This document shows, in pieces, positions 37,971 through 47,658 of a stretch of DNA of 64,000 nt. Within the stretch, counting starts at the first letter, position 1. Every line of letters begins with the position of its first letter. The notes under the pieces are model-generated. The model had not been told where the DNA came from, made no database searches, and worked only from the letters and a program-made list of their open reading frames with translations. A program made the translations under genes and the position numbers. Source of the stretch: Eretmocerus hayati (Eukaryota > Arthropoda > Insecta > Hymenoptera > Aphelinidae); NCBI GenBank assembly GCA_029851415.1, contig CM056742.1, positions 50,818,954 to 50,882,953 on the forward strand, in the 5' to 3' direction.

Positions 37971-38261
37971 GTGCTTACTTTGACAGACCTTTTCCCATCC
38001 ACTCGGGTGACCCTTATTTTTAGTATAGTCATCCCTTCTAAATGTCGGTTTGAGACCATTGTCATCAAGACTCCATATCTAAACATATGAGCACAACACA
38101 AATATGCAAGCACAGGGGTCTTGTGATGACGGTCCTCTCCGACCAAATAAACCCTCCTTTTAGTTTAGCTTCACCAGCCCTTATATCATAATTGAACCCA
38201 GACCGCCTGCCATGATTGCGCTTAAGTAGTCCTTCCCATGACATTTGGGAGAATAACGGGT

Positions 38262-39242
38262 GTCTTACGAGTCACTGAACGATTTATCATTGACTACGTT
38301 TCGACGACAACTTTGTCGTCCTTTTCGAGTCTCGAAAATGATTAAATACAATATCTTTGGAACATATAGAACTCACATATCACATTATATTCAATAAATG
38401 TAAAGGAAGACACTCGGAACTCACATAAGTCCTACGCTCCATTACTGAAGAAAATGGAAAGAAAAGAAAGTCTCACTGCAAATTAAAATGCTGGAAAAGT
38501 CTTGTTTTTCATCCCGAGATCATGATAGTTGTAATAGTAGATATTGATTGTACTGGTCAAAGTGATGGTCGAGTTCTATTGATATTGATGGATGTCAAGT
38601 CCTGGTCGATGATTAACACGTTCGCTGCGGAGGCTAAAATCGATTATCTTTTCCCAGGTGCAGCGGGGCCCATTAGTGGGGCCCGCTCAATGTTATTTTC
38701 CATAGGGCCAAAATTCTCAGCACTGGAGGGAAGACATGCAGGCCCCACCGGTGGGCTCCGCCGCAGCGACCGTGTTAACCAATACAGTACGCCTATGCAC
38801 CATTAGTCAAAATGTAAACAGTAGCTTGCTTCGCCGTTAATCAGATTAAATCACTTACACCTGTGATAAAATTGTAATAATTCCTAAAAGAGAGGTCTGT
38901 CTATCCATAATTGTCCACATAATGAATTCTGAAGAGGTATTTAATAGCATATTGTAGTCATATCTTTAATATATCTAACGAATGTAATAAAATACCATAC
39001 GTCACCTAAATTGAATCCTACCAGATGGAACACTATGACACTTATCAGAACAAGATGAAAGATGTTACAATTAAGTAGACAAAATGTACTAATTTCAAAG
39101 GTATGTGTTTCATCATGTGATATGTGAGTTCTATTCTATGTGTTCCGAAGATATTGTATTCAATCATTTCTCAGACTTGAGAAGGACGAAAAATTGTCGT
39201 CGAAACGTAGTTCATAATAAATTGTTTGGTGACTCGTAAGAC
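38262..39242. mobile_element. Inverted-repeat element with Penelope-like ends
   Basis: Ends GTCTTACGAGTCAC and its complement, with arms of about 130 bp. Each arm contains a hairpin plus GTCGTCGAAACGTAG (39197-39210 on +; inverse at 38310-38325), the CGAAACGT signature also found at the other Penelope-like ends here. It ends 80 bp before NSUN2 exon 4 and contains a piggyBac-like MITE. Confidence 0.65.
38613..38778. mobile_element. piggyBac-like MITE
   Basis: 166 bp bounded by TTAA on both sides, ends CACGTTCGCTGCGG and (complement) CACGGTCGCTGCGG. Inner palindromes GGGGCCCATTAGTGGGGCCC and CCCCACCGGTGGG. TTAA target and ends fit the piggyBac group. Confidence 0.75.
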
Positions 39243-39322
39243 AACAATTATTCCGCCAAATATTATGGAAAATGCCACGAGTGAAAGAAGTGTACATAAA
39301 CAGTCCTTTTTTCTGATTCTAG

Positions 39323-39489
39323 ATGGTTTCGTCGTTGCCAATGATCTAGATAACAACCGCTGCTACATGCTCGTTCATCAAGCCAAGCGACTGAACAGTC
39401 CAAATATTCTCATCACTAACCATGATTCCTCAGTGATGCCGAATTTCATCACAAGAACTCCAGATGGAGGGAAGCAACCTTTGAAGTTG
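39323..39489 (+). CDS. NSUN2: NSUN2-type methyltransferase, coding exon 4
   Basis: A 167-bp exon preceded by TTTTTTCTGATTCTAG and followed by GTATTTTT. It completes the split codon from exon 3 and encodes [19 protein letters not shown], then [15 protein letters not shown], ending GGKQPLKL. This corresponds to the family segment just before the catalytic block that carries the [15 protein letters not shown] motif. That block, with the first catalytic cysteine, is not found downstream to 64000, so intron 4 is at least 24.5 kb and the gene continues outside the window. The exon begins 80 bp after an inverted-repeat Penelope-like element ends. The donor after TTG is the best phase-0 site; the exact end is the least certain boundary. 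Confidence 0.9.
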
Positions 39490-39897
39490 GTATTTTTGTG
39501 TCTTCACTGGCCTTCTTGGCATCCTCTTCTAGAATGATTCCCATACGAAATCAAGGCTACCGTGTCCCGTTCTGTCCGACATGTACTAAGGGTTGCTAGA
39601 ATTATAGGGTCTGTGGGTATTACTGATTGACTCTACTGCACGCAAGAGTCCCGTGCGTTTTCTACACGAGAGCGCGATTGCGTGAGTCTGCTCGCCCGCA
39701 TCTGTGAGAATCTCCAAATATGTCTAAGATTGAAGGATATGACTGTTTCAAACAAGTCACTGTGTCTTTTTATTTAGTCGACGTTTGGTGATTTATCTGT
39801 CACCCTCCTCAGCTGTTCGCAGATGACACAAAGGAAAATTTGGAGTGAGAGAAACAAGTGGGAACTCGCCGCTCTATGGCTCCGTTGTCACTCGCGC

Positions 39898-40917
39898 TTC
39901 ATAATAGGGTGCTTGCATGAAAGATGAAATATTACATTTTCATGTCTTATCTGAAAGTCCTTATTTTATAATGAATTAAGGAAAAAGAATTAAAATTTTA
40001 GGATGCAAAGGAACGGAGAAATAATTTTTCGAAAATCGCAGTTTGGTGGCACGCGTTAAAACGACTTTGCTAGCGCACACTCGCGCGCCACTCACACTTA
40101 CATTGACGCGTGACGTCACAGGTCAACTCTACAGACGAGCCGTATGGAGATTTGTACGGAAATCCGCGTTCTGCGTGCCGAATTATCGTCCGTGAAACTA
40201 TGTAACGAATTAAAAAATTGGTGATGTGCCTTTTCACAGTGTTAAACCTGGGTGATTAACTGCGAGGTGTATTGTGACCGTGCTGAGTGAAAAAGTACAG
40301 ACACTTCGTGGTGATTGAGGCTACGTATCGCGTGAGGAGTGTAGCTGATATTACGCCAGAATTAGATATGTTTTGGGCAAGGAGACGGTGCGCGATCTTC
40401 CAGAGACAAAGTTTACATATTTCGTGAGAAGAAGACTCGTGTCTAAGAAGAGAAAAACTGCCATGTAGCCAAGAAAAACAACAACACTTCACAAGCGATA
40501 CATAGCCTCAAACACCGCTATGTATCTGAACGTTTTGACTTAACGCGACCACTATGCACCTTGTTGTCACTCACCAGGTTTCGATTATCTACAATATAAG
40601 GGCACATCGTCAATATTTCCCCCTTCACACAAATTTTTCACGTAAAAATTTGATAGAACGCGGACGCCTGTGCAAATCTCATATGCCGGCTCGTCTGCAG
40701 CTGACCTGTGACGTCACGAATCTATGCGTATGTTAGTGGCGCACGAAAAAACTCGTTTGAGCGCGGTACCGCGCGGGCCCCTAAATTGCCATTTTCAAAA
40801 ATCCATATCTCCGTTCCTATGCATCCTACAATTGCAAATTTTTTTCTAAATTCATTATAAAATAAGGACTTTCGGATAAGAAGTTGAAAAATTTTCATGC
40901 AAGCACCCTATTATGAA
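39898..40917. mobile_element. Foldback MITE, about 1.0 kb
   Basis: Ends TTCATAATAGGGTGCTTGCA and its complement; arms of about 290 bp. The inner part includes CGTGACGTCACAGGTCA against TGACCTGTGACGTCACG. No coding sequence. Confidence 0.8.
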
Positions 40918-41066
40918 TATACGAAACGAGTTGTTAAAAGGTGATATAGACAGATGAGTCCTAGTGAATGATATATTCACAACTTAGAGAAAGAGTGTAG
41001 ATTTGATCTCTGCAAGCGAAGTTCTTGCATACTTACGATCGAACCTCGCTTACTTGGTAAGTTCGA

Positions 41067-41345
41067 TTGATCTACAATTATACTTCGAATTTTGCTCTCG
41101 AGATCATTTATGTAAAACGCGTAGCTCTCCAGAGAGCTTTAGATAATCCGAAGAGACTAGCTGAATTGATTGCAATTGACTTCATTCAATATAGCGCTCT
41201 TGATACTAGACTTTTTTCTGCTTATTCAACTACTAAGTTCCAAGAAAAAGTAATGGCTAAGGTTGGTCTAGAACCAGTCTTTTCTGGGATCCCACACTTC
41301 TCATCTCATTCACAAGTGCGATCCAAGGTTTCTACCAGTCCTTGA
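41067..41345 (+). other. Unrecognised open frame
   Basis: A frame of 92 codons with an amphipathic, coding-like stretch (VALQRALDNPKRLAELIAID, then FSAYSTTKFQEKVMAK). I do not recognise a family. It may be a transposon-gene fragment, or chance. It does not match the expected next NSUN2 exon. Confidence 0.25.
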
Positions 41346-41513
41346 AAAGCCCTTATTTGATTCGAAAAGTCCTTAAATCCTTAAAAGTTCCTGAATTGCG
41401 GAGTTCGGTCCAGAGATTCGTATGCCAACAATGACTCCCTCCACTTTCAATCTGCGCGAATGCCCATGTAAAATCATGTACTCCATGAACTCATTAAACG
41501 AGATATAATTTAA

Positions 41514-41698
41514 TCAGCTGACAGCGATGCTGATTATGACATAGTTTGATATTACACTACTCTGATTTGAATCATGTACCTTCAAAGCGGGGCCACTCTA
41601 ATGCAAGATTTCTTTGGAGGGCCCTTGAAGGTACATGGTTGGTTCGTATTGAAGTGATTCAAGATCAAACTGTGTCATAATGAGGTCATCAGCTGAAG
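41514..41698. repeat. Small imperfect inverted repeat
   Basis: CATGTACCTTCAAAG and CTTTGAAGG-type strings face CCTTGAAGGTACATG; outer parts (ATGACATAGTTTGAT, ATCAAACTGTGTCAT) also pair. Possibly a degraded MITE. The rest of 40918-42282 shows nothing recognised. Confidence 0.5.
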
Positions 41699-42988
41699 TT
41701 AGAGCTTGATCAGCAACTTCATAAAATACACGATTCGTTCAACACATCCTGACTACGAATTTTTTCAAATTGAGATACAGCTTCGATTTTCAATCATTAT
41801 ATCGCCCTCAGCGATTCTTTAAGGAACCTGAATCATTGAGTGGTTATTACCAATATTGCCATGGAATCGAATTCATTTTTCCCTTTTTTGTTAAGTAGGG
41901 GATTTTTCAACAAAAAGTTTACAGCTAGCAATCTGACCCTGCATGCATTCTTTCTGCTAGACAATAATCATGAGGATTTGTGTATTCTATAATATGATAA
42001 GTTGAAAATATAACTATTAGATTGATATCTGCATTGAAAATAATGTATTCGACATGATATTTGAACTCTGGAAGAATTGTTTACTTGGAACTCACTCCTC
42101 AAAATGATTCATTTCAGTCCTCAAAAAGTCCTCAAAAAGTATTTTATTGGCTTTCAGAAATCCGATTGACACCTTGATCGCACTGGTGTTGTCTGTTCTC
42201 AAAGGTATTGTGCAGCAATGAAAGCCTAACGCAGACTTCTCTCAGACAAACACTACAGCTAACAATTCTTTATAATTGACATGAAACTGACTCAATCCAG
42301 TTAAGATCGGGCACCCCAAAAGGCCGATGCAACGGATCTCCCTCGCTCCGGAATATATGATTCTAGGGTCAAAATAACGAGATACGTATTTTTTGTTTCG
42401 CCCTGAAACTCTCCATGTAAGAGATATGCGATTTTTCAGTTCATGAGCCAAACTTTGATTTCTGCTCCTATTGAGTCGGTAAAACTCGATGAATCAGCGG
42501 GGTCTTGGAATTTCCTCGGAAAGTTTCTTGCATTCAATCACATTGCATGAATTGAACGGGGAGCAATTGTTATTGGGCCAATATAGGCCGTTAGTTTCTT
42601 GGAAATGAATATTTTGCGAACAACATAACACTGGAAATTCGATTTCTCAAAAACATCTTCGATCTTGCCGAAAATTCTTGTGGTACAATTCGATTACACA
42701 ACAATTAAGGCAAAATTAGTTTAGTTTACTCTTTGAGACTGGCAAAGGCACTATGAATTATTTTCGGTGGTGAATTGTCGGAAACCATTTTTCTCACACG
42801 TACAAGGGCTTGCACACTAGAGTGGGCCGATTAATGAAAATCTTTGGATTTCGATACGTTCAGGGCGGTAAAACTTGTGTATCAAGACATGCACATGGAA
42901 AAAATTTTGGCACATGCTGAGAAATGACATTTCCAGGCCCGGCAAGAGACTTGGAGTTCGAAACAGAAATGTATGTAAAGTGCCATTG

Positions 42989-43374
42989 GAGGCCATGTGG
43001 TAGCCATGCAAGCTAAATTTTGTTCACATTTTCCTCAAATCCTCCTGCGATTCAGGGTAAACGACGAGAACAGACACACTCGTTATCGTCTAACTTGAAT
43101 AGCTCTCCCCGTCATTCAGCCCAAATCGCAAGACAATCGGAGAAAAAAGAGGAATGCAATGCGCTCATCCTGTAGGTTAGGAGGCACCAGCCATCCAGTC
43201 TTTCCCGATTTTCTACAGTAAATTTATCATTTGGACTAAATGGCAAGTTGTCGAGTATGAATTAGATATTGACAAGGTATCGACAATTTATCTCAACCTT
43301 TGTTTCATTAAAATTTCAATATAGGATGTGAATGGAGCTCTACGGTCATATTGCAAGGCTACCGCATGGCCTTG
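42989..43374. mobile_element. Diverged copy of the 389-bp MITE
   Basis: Ends AGGCCATGTGGTAGCCATGC and (complement) AGGCCATGCGGTAGCCTTGC. The internal order resembles copies at 409-797 and 51272-51659 (GGGTAAACGACGAGA...). TTAA flanks are not kept. Confidence 0.5.
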
Positions 43375-43961
43375 AGAATTTTTTCTTCTCGCACTTTTTC
43401 CCTTCAAATCGATGTCCTAACGGATAATGCATCTTGACCGGTGAACAAGCATTGTAATCTAAGTTCCTGAGGTATCTCGACCTCATAAAAATAATCCCAG
43501 TGGTTTCCGGGAGCAAAGTTGCACGTGGAATGGGATGCCACTGCACGGTTTGGCTAAATTTTTAAAATTTTTGAGGATATTCGGTCATTCTGGCTAGTTC
43601 GCATCCCAGTTTAGGCACGTCACCGCTCTTGAAAACCACCGGAATTGTTTTAAGAGGTCAAATTGCCTAAAATATTAAGATCACATTGTGTTTTCATTGG
43701 CTGAAATACATCAAACATCAGAACATCGATTGGGAGAGAAAACTACGAGAAGGAAAAACACTGAAATGGCACTTTACATACATTTCTGTTTCCAACCCAT
43801 CCCTCGCCGGGCCTGAAAATATCATTTCTTAACATGTACCAATTTTTCTTCCGCGTGCATGTGTTAATATACAAGTTTTGCCGCCCCAAACGTGTTGTAA
43901 CGTGGGCTCGTTAATGCGTTTCGGTATTCTCACTCCGAAAAAGCAAGCGACTGAAGGAGCT

Positions 43962-44035
43962 CGCGCCGCGAGTGGGAATAGACCCCGAGCCTCTTGGAGT
44001 CCGACGCTCTAATACACTGAGCTGAAGCCGCGCTG
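43962..44035 (-). pseudogene. tRNA-like segment (SINE head or tRNA relic)
   Basis: On the - strand: GCGGCTTCAGCTCAGTGTAT then TAGAGCGTCGGACTCCAAGA, then GGGGTCTATTCCCAC. The D arm (AGCTC...GAGC) and a B-box-like T arm are present; the anticodon loop would read CTCCAAG (CCA). The anticodon stem is imperfect, so it is not a functional tRNA to my reading. Confidence 0.5.
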
Positions 44036-44744
44036 ATCGTCCAGCGCACTGATTCGTCCACACTAATAGTAATGGAACCCACCCGCGCTCGCGTAGTTGT
44101 GGTAACTAATCGACAAGGGGAGGCGAGAATCGCCGTAAAAAGTCAATGACGTGTTACAGTGTCGAAATTCAAAGATTTCTATTTTTCGGCCCACTCTAGT
44201 GTTCAAGCCCTTACACGTTTGAGAAGAATGATTCTTCGACAAACCACCACCGAAATTAATCCATAGTACCCATGCCAGTCTTAAAGAGTAAACCAAACTA
44301 ATTTTCCCTTGATTGTTGTGTAAAAGAGTTGTACCAGAAAAATTTTCAGCAAGATTGAAGATGATGTTTTTGAGAAATCGAATTTTTAGTGTTATTCGCG
44401 AAATATTTATTCCCAAGAAATTAACGGCCTATATTAGCCCAATAACAATTGTTCCCCGTTCAATTTATGCAATATCATCATATGCAAGAAAATTTCAGAG
44501 AAAAATCCAATACCGGTTCATCGAATTTTACCGACCCAAAAGGAACAGAAATCGAAGTTTCGCTCATGAACTGAAAAATCGCATATCTCTTACATGGAGA
44601 GTTTCAGGGCGAAACAAAAAATACGTATCTCGTTATTTTGACCCTAGAATCATATATTCCGGAGCGAGGGAGATCCGTTGCATCGACATTCTTGGCTGTC
44701 CGATAACTGGATTGCGTCAACTGTAATTTGCTCCTGGACTAGAT

Positions 44745-45560
44745 TCCATGAAATTTGCATTTGCCATCAGTTGCTCGCCAACCAGAATTTGATGCATCAG
44801 TGGAAAGTTCAATTGCAAATGGTTGGTCTCTGAACATTTTGGAACTAGATGGAATTATATTATTATTCATATTGAATTATATTGTTATGAATAATTGATC
44901 CACCAACCAACATCAGATTTGAGTTCAGCAGAGAGCTGCAGGGATCCAGTATAACCACCATCAGCTTCTTCTCACGCTTACAATTCTGCATTCTCCATGA
45001 TCTTGGTATAGAGCCAGCTGAACTGATCAGCTGAGAAGGCAGATCCCAGTTTCCCATTTAGTTGAACGATTTCTCAGACTGTGCAGCTTGATTGAGATTA
45101 GTATATTTGCAAGGACTCTGTGAGATGATCTTTTTTACTCTGGGTGAGACTCAGTGTGCCATTTTTCAAATAATGAGGGAAATCAAGTATTTGTAAGTCG
45201 TTACAGGCTTAAGTTGGGACTCTTGGATGTTGATCGAAAATCTCAGTTTTTTCGGGAGATCCATCGCGATCCGAGCAATTTTTCTGCAAGTGTCAGCACA
45301 CTATGCTACAATAAGCACGTCATCAAGATAGATCATAAGTTTGAATCCCAGCTTTCTCAGGATCTTGATTACAGGCTCCATTCATTTGGTGGATACGTGT
45401 GAGCTCGAAGGTAGGTCAAGATGCAAACACACAAACTTCGAAAATTCACTGCGGAAATCGAATTTTGAATTTTTTGGCGTAAAGATGGGACTGAAATCGA
45501 AAAGTAGGCATTTTTTGGTGAATTACGACCATACGGTCCGCTGAGGAGATAAGTCTTGGA
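44745..45560 (-). pseudogene. DIRS-like reverse transcriptase/RNase H relic
   Basis: With stops and shifts, the - strand gives in order: a KFVCLHLDLPSSSHVSTK-like block (the 'PFGLssAPrvFTK' region), then PVIKILRKLGFKLMIYLDDV (catalytic box YLDD at 45316-45330), and a QLKPVTTYKYL-type strand. Further on come an ELKSDVGWW-like block and an RNase H strand, AIELSTDASNSGWRATDG (near 44779-44811). The order and the 'xxLRWW' and 'TDASxxGW' features point to a DIRS/tyrosine-recombinase retrotransposon; Pao-like is an alternative. It abuts the foldback ending at 44728. Non-functional. Confidence 0.6.
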
Positions 45561-45827
45561 GCTATCCTAAAATCTTACAGTTTGGAGTCAAAAAATAATC
45601 AATCTTCAAATATAGCGTCTAGGCGACCGTGAGTAGACCCCCAATCAAGATTTCTGCGATGCCCAGACCTGACGGATTTCTATAATTGGTAATCGTACCT
45701 TGCTTGTTCCGGAGCTCATCGCAAATGTTCCGAGAAAATCACTAGAAATGCCGCTGGCATGAGAAGGTGGAGCCTTGTGTCTGAAGCAAAATGTATAATC
45801 ATTGCATGAGGATCCGCAATGCAACAT

Positions 45828-46040
45828 ACACTCACCGGACAAAATACCTGCACAAATTTCAAAAAGCTTTTTGTCGCTGGGCCGTTGTTTCAATTCTGAT
45901 CAGACCGTTTTTGGTGCTTAGGCGATTGCAACCTCACCCGCAATAGTTTAGGATTGAAATCTAGTATTCAAATTTTAACGAGCAGCTGTGGGACGAAAAA
46001 GCTTTTTCAAATTTGTGCAGATATTATGTTCAGTGATTGT
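45828..46040. mobile_element. Short MITE
   Basis: Inverted ends of about 50 bp: CCTGCACAAATTTCAAAAAG facing CTTTTTCAAATTTGTGCAG. It sits directly upstream of the hAT element. Confidence 0.65.
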
Positions 46041-46927
46041 ACATAATAAGACCAGGGTGTCCACCGATCCTGGAAAACCTGGAAAACCGGGAATTGTCAG
46101 GGATTTTTTTTGGGTCCTGGATAACCGGGAAATATCAGGGAATTTACCTCAGAAGCCTGGAACTTTTTCATTATGTTCGAAATATTAAATATCGCGAGTA
46201 ATACCAGCAAAGCTTTAGTCATATTCAAGATTGAATGGCTCCGCACGCGTAAGCAGAGCAAGCGACGATGATTCACGTAGAGGTTCATGCTCGTAAGAAG
46301 GAGATAAGGCGATGCAGATCCAATAACATGGGTTGCCGCGGAGTCGTTGGCTCTTTACTATAAACAAATTTTGCCTTCAAATCGAGCTTGTCCAATCTTG
46401 TCTTGACTTTACATATGTGTGTGTCTTTGTTCTTTGAGCGCTAAATTCTCGAGAGAACTTATCGACGGCCTGCGCGCGTAGGAACCAAATCCGGTGCTGG
46501 TCAGTTGGCTCTTAGAGCTCTCTAAGAGCAAGTCTCTCTGTTAAAGATTCAAGTTGACATCTGTACAATACACGAGTGCGCATCAGAATTTTGCTCGGAG
46601 TGAACAGTGAAAAAGTGCGCAACGAGAAAAAAAACCTCATCTAGAGCAGGTGGTTTTATAGTATACAAGACGCATTACTTGGCGACAATAGCGAAAACTC
46701 TTGCCATCAAATATCTGCGAGATCTATAGTGGTAGTGTATTGCACTGATGGCTATCTAGTGGAATTGTGAGCTCGCCTATCATTGGGACATACTGACTCG
46801 AGTCTTTTTTTCAGCCCACCACATGTTGCGTAGGTACCAATTGAGTTTTTTTTTCTGTAACTCTTGGATAAGTTCTCGTCGTTGTAAACCGTGCTACATT
46901 TCACGGTTAATCATTTTGCAGATCATT

Positions 46928-47143
46928 ATGAATGCAAGAGTGCGACAGGCCTTGATATTTAGAGAAGAGTACTCTCGTGAATTTTTGTGGATAGAAGAAG
47001 TTCTGGAAGATGCAACTAAATTTAAATGTCAACAATGCAACCAAACCTTCAGTATCGGTAATATGGGCAGGCTAGCGCTCGTTAGCCATTCAAGATCCAA
47101 ACAACATATCCGAGCTGAGTTCAAAGCGGCCTCTCGTCAGTAA
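46928..47143 (+). CDS. Stand-alone BED-like zinc finger of hAT element
   Basis: A 71-codon frame, MNARVRQ..., carrying one zinc finger with C34, C37, H54 and H60 and the block FSIGNMGRLALVSHSRSKQH. Counted from its own ATG, these residues and the FLW at 19-21 fall at exactly the same positions as in the transposase downstream. A splice-acceptor-like TTTTGCAG lies 6 bp before the ATG. In a transcript it could give a DNA-binding protein without a catalytic domain, or be an alternative first exon. Single-finger proteins of this kind can bind transposon ends and interfere with the transposase; that role here is inference. The ORF also reads upstream to 46823, but that N-terminal extension is unlike the finger module. 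Confidence 0.6.
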   Translation: MNARVRQALIFREEYSREFLWIEEVLEDATKFKCQQCNQTFSIGNMGRLALVSHSRSKQHIRAEFKAASRQ

Positions 47144-47658
47144 ATCCACACGACAGTTTGTCGATCAGTGCATAGTAGTACAGCTACAAAGTTCCAATTT
47201 TTCCGCTAGTTAATTGAACTCTACGACTTAGAATTTTTCTGAACGTACTACTTCATCGCATGTATTGGTGAGTACGAACATCATATGGCGAAATGTAAAA
47301 TTTTCACGACTCTTTTGCTCATATCGAATTCCGTCACTACATGCAAAAATAAGCCGATACAATTCTTATTGCGGGGCTTTCTTCACTTTGAAGACTTTCG
47401 TGATAACAGTAGTGCCCGGTACTAGGAATAAATCCCGTGACAATTCAATTGAATCTCATTTAATTGAGAAATGAGATGGATTTACTTTGATGAAATGAGA
47501 TTGAAATGGGAGGATGGATTTGTAACTATTTTTTTTAACTGCCTCCTCGTGTTTCGAATCGGAAGTTTTTTTGCATACAGTGACAGAACCTTAAACCGAA
47601 CCAACAACTCAATGCCTCACGTTCGCCACTCAGAGTCGATTCATTTTTTCAGGCAGAA

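Larger units (their letters stand above)
42283..44728. mobile_element. 2.4-kb foldback element
   Basis: Arms 42283-42835 and 44165-44728 are inverted copies, for example GATGCAACGGATCTCCCTCG and GTATTTTTTGTTTCGCCCTG. A second hairpin lies inside (42836-43012 against 43763-43900), so it is a nested or compound foldback. It contains a MITE and a tRNA-like block. Confidence 0.8.

Noticed and set aside
43962..44035. tRNA with anticodon CCA
   Set aside because: The anticodon stem is mispaired and it sits within a foldback; kept only as a tRNA-like relic.
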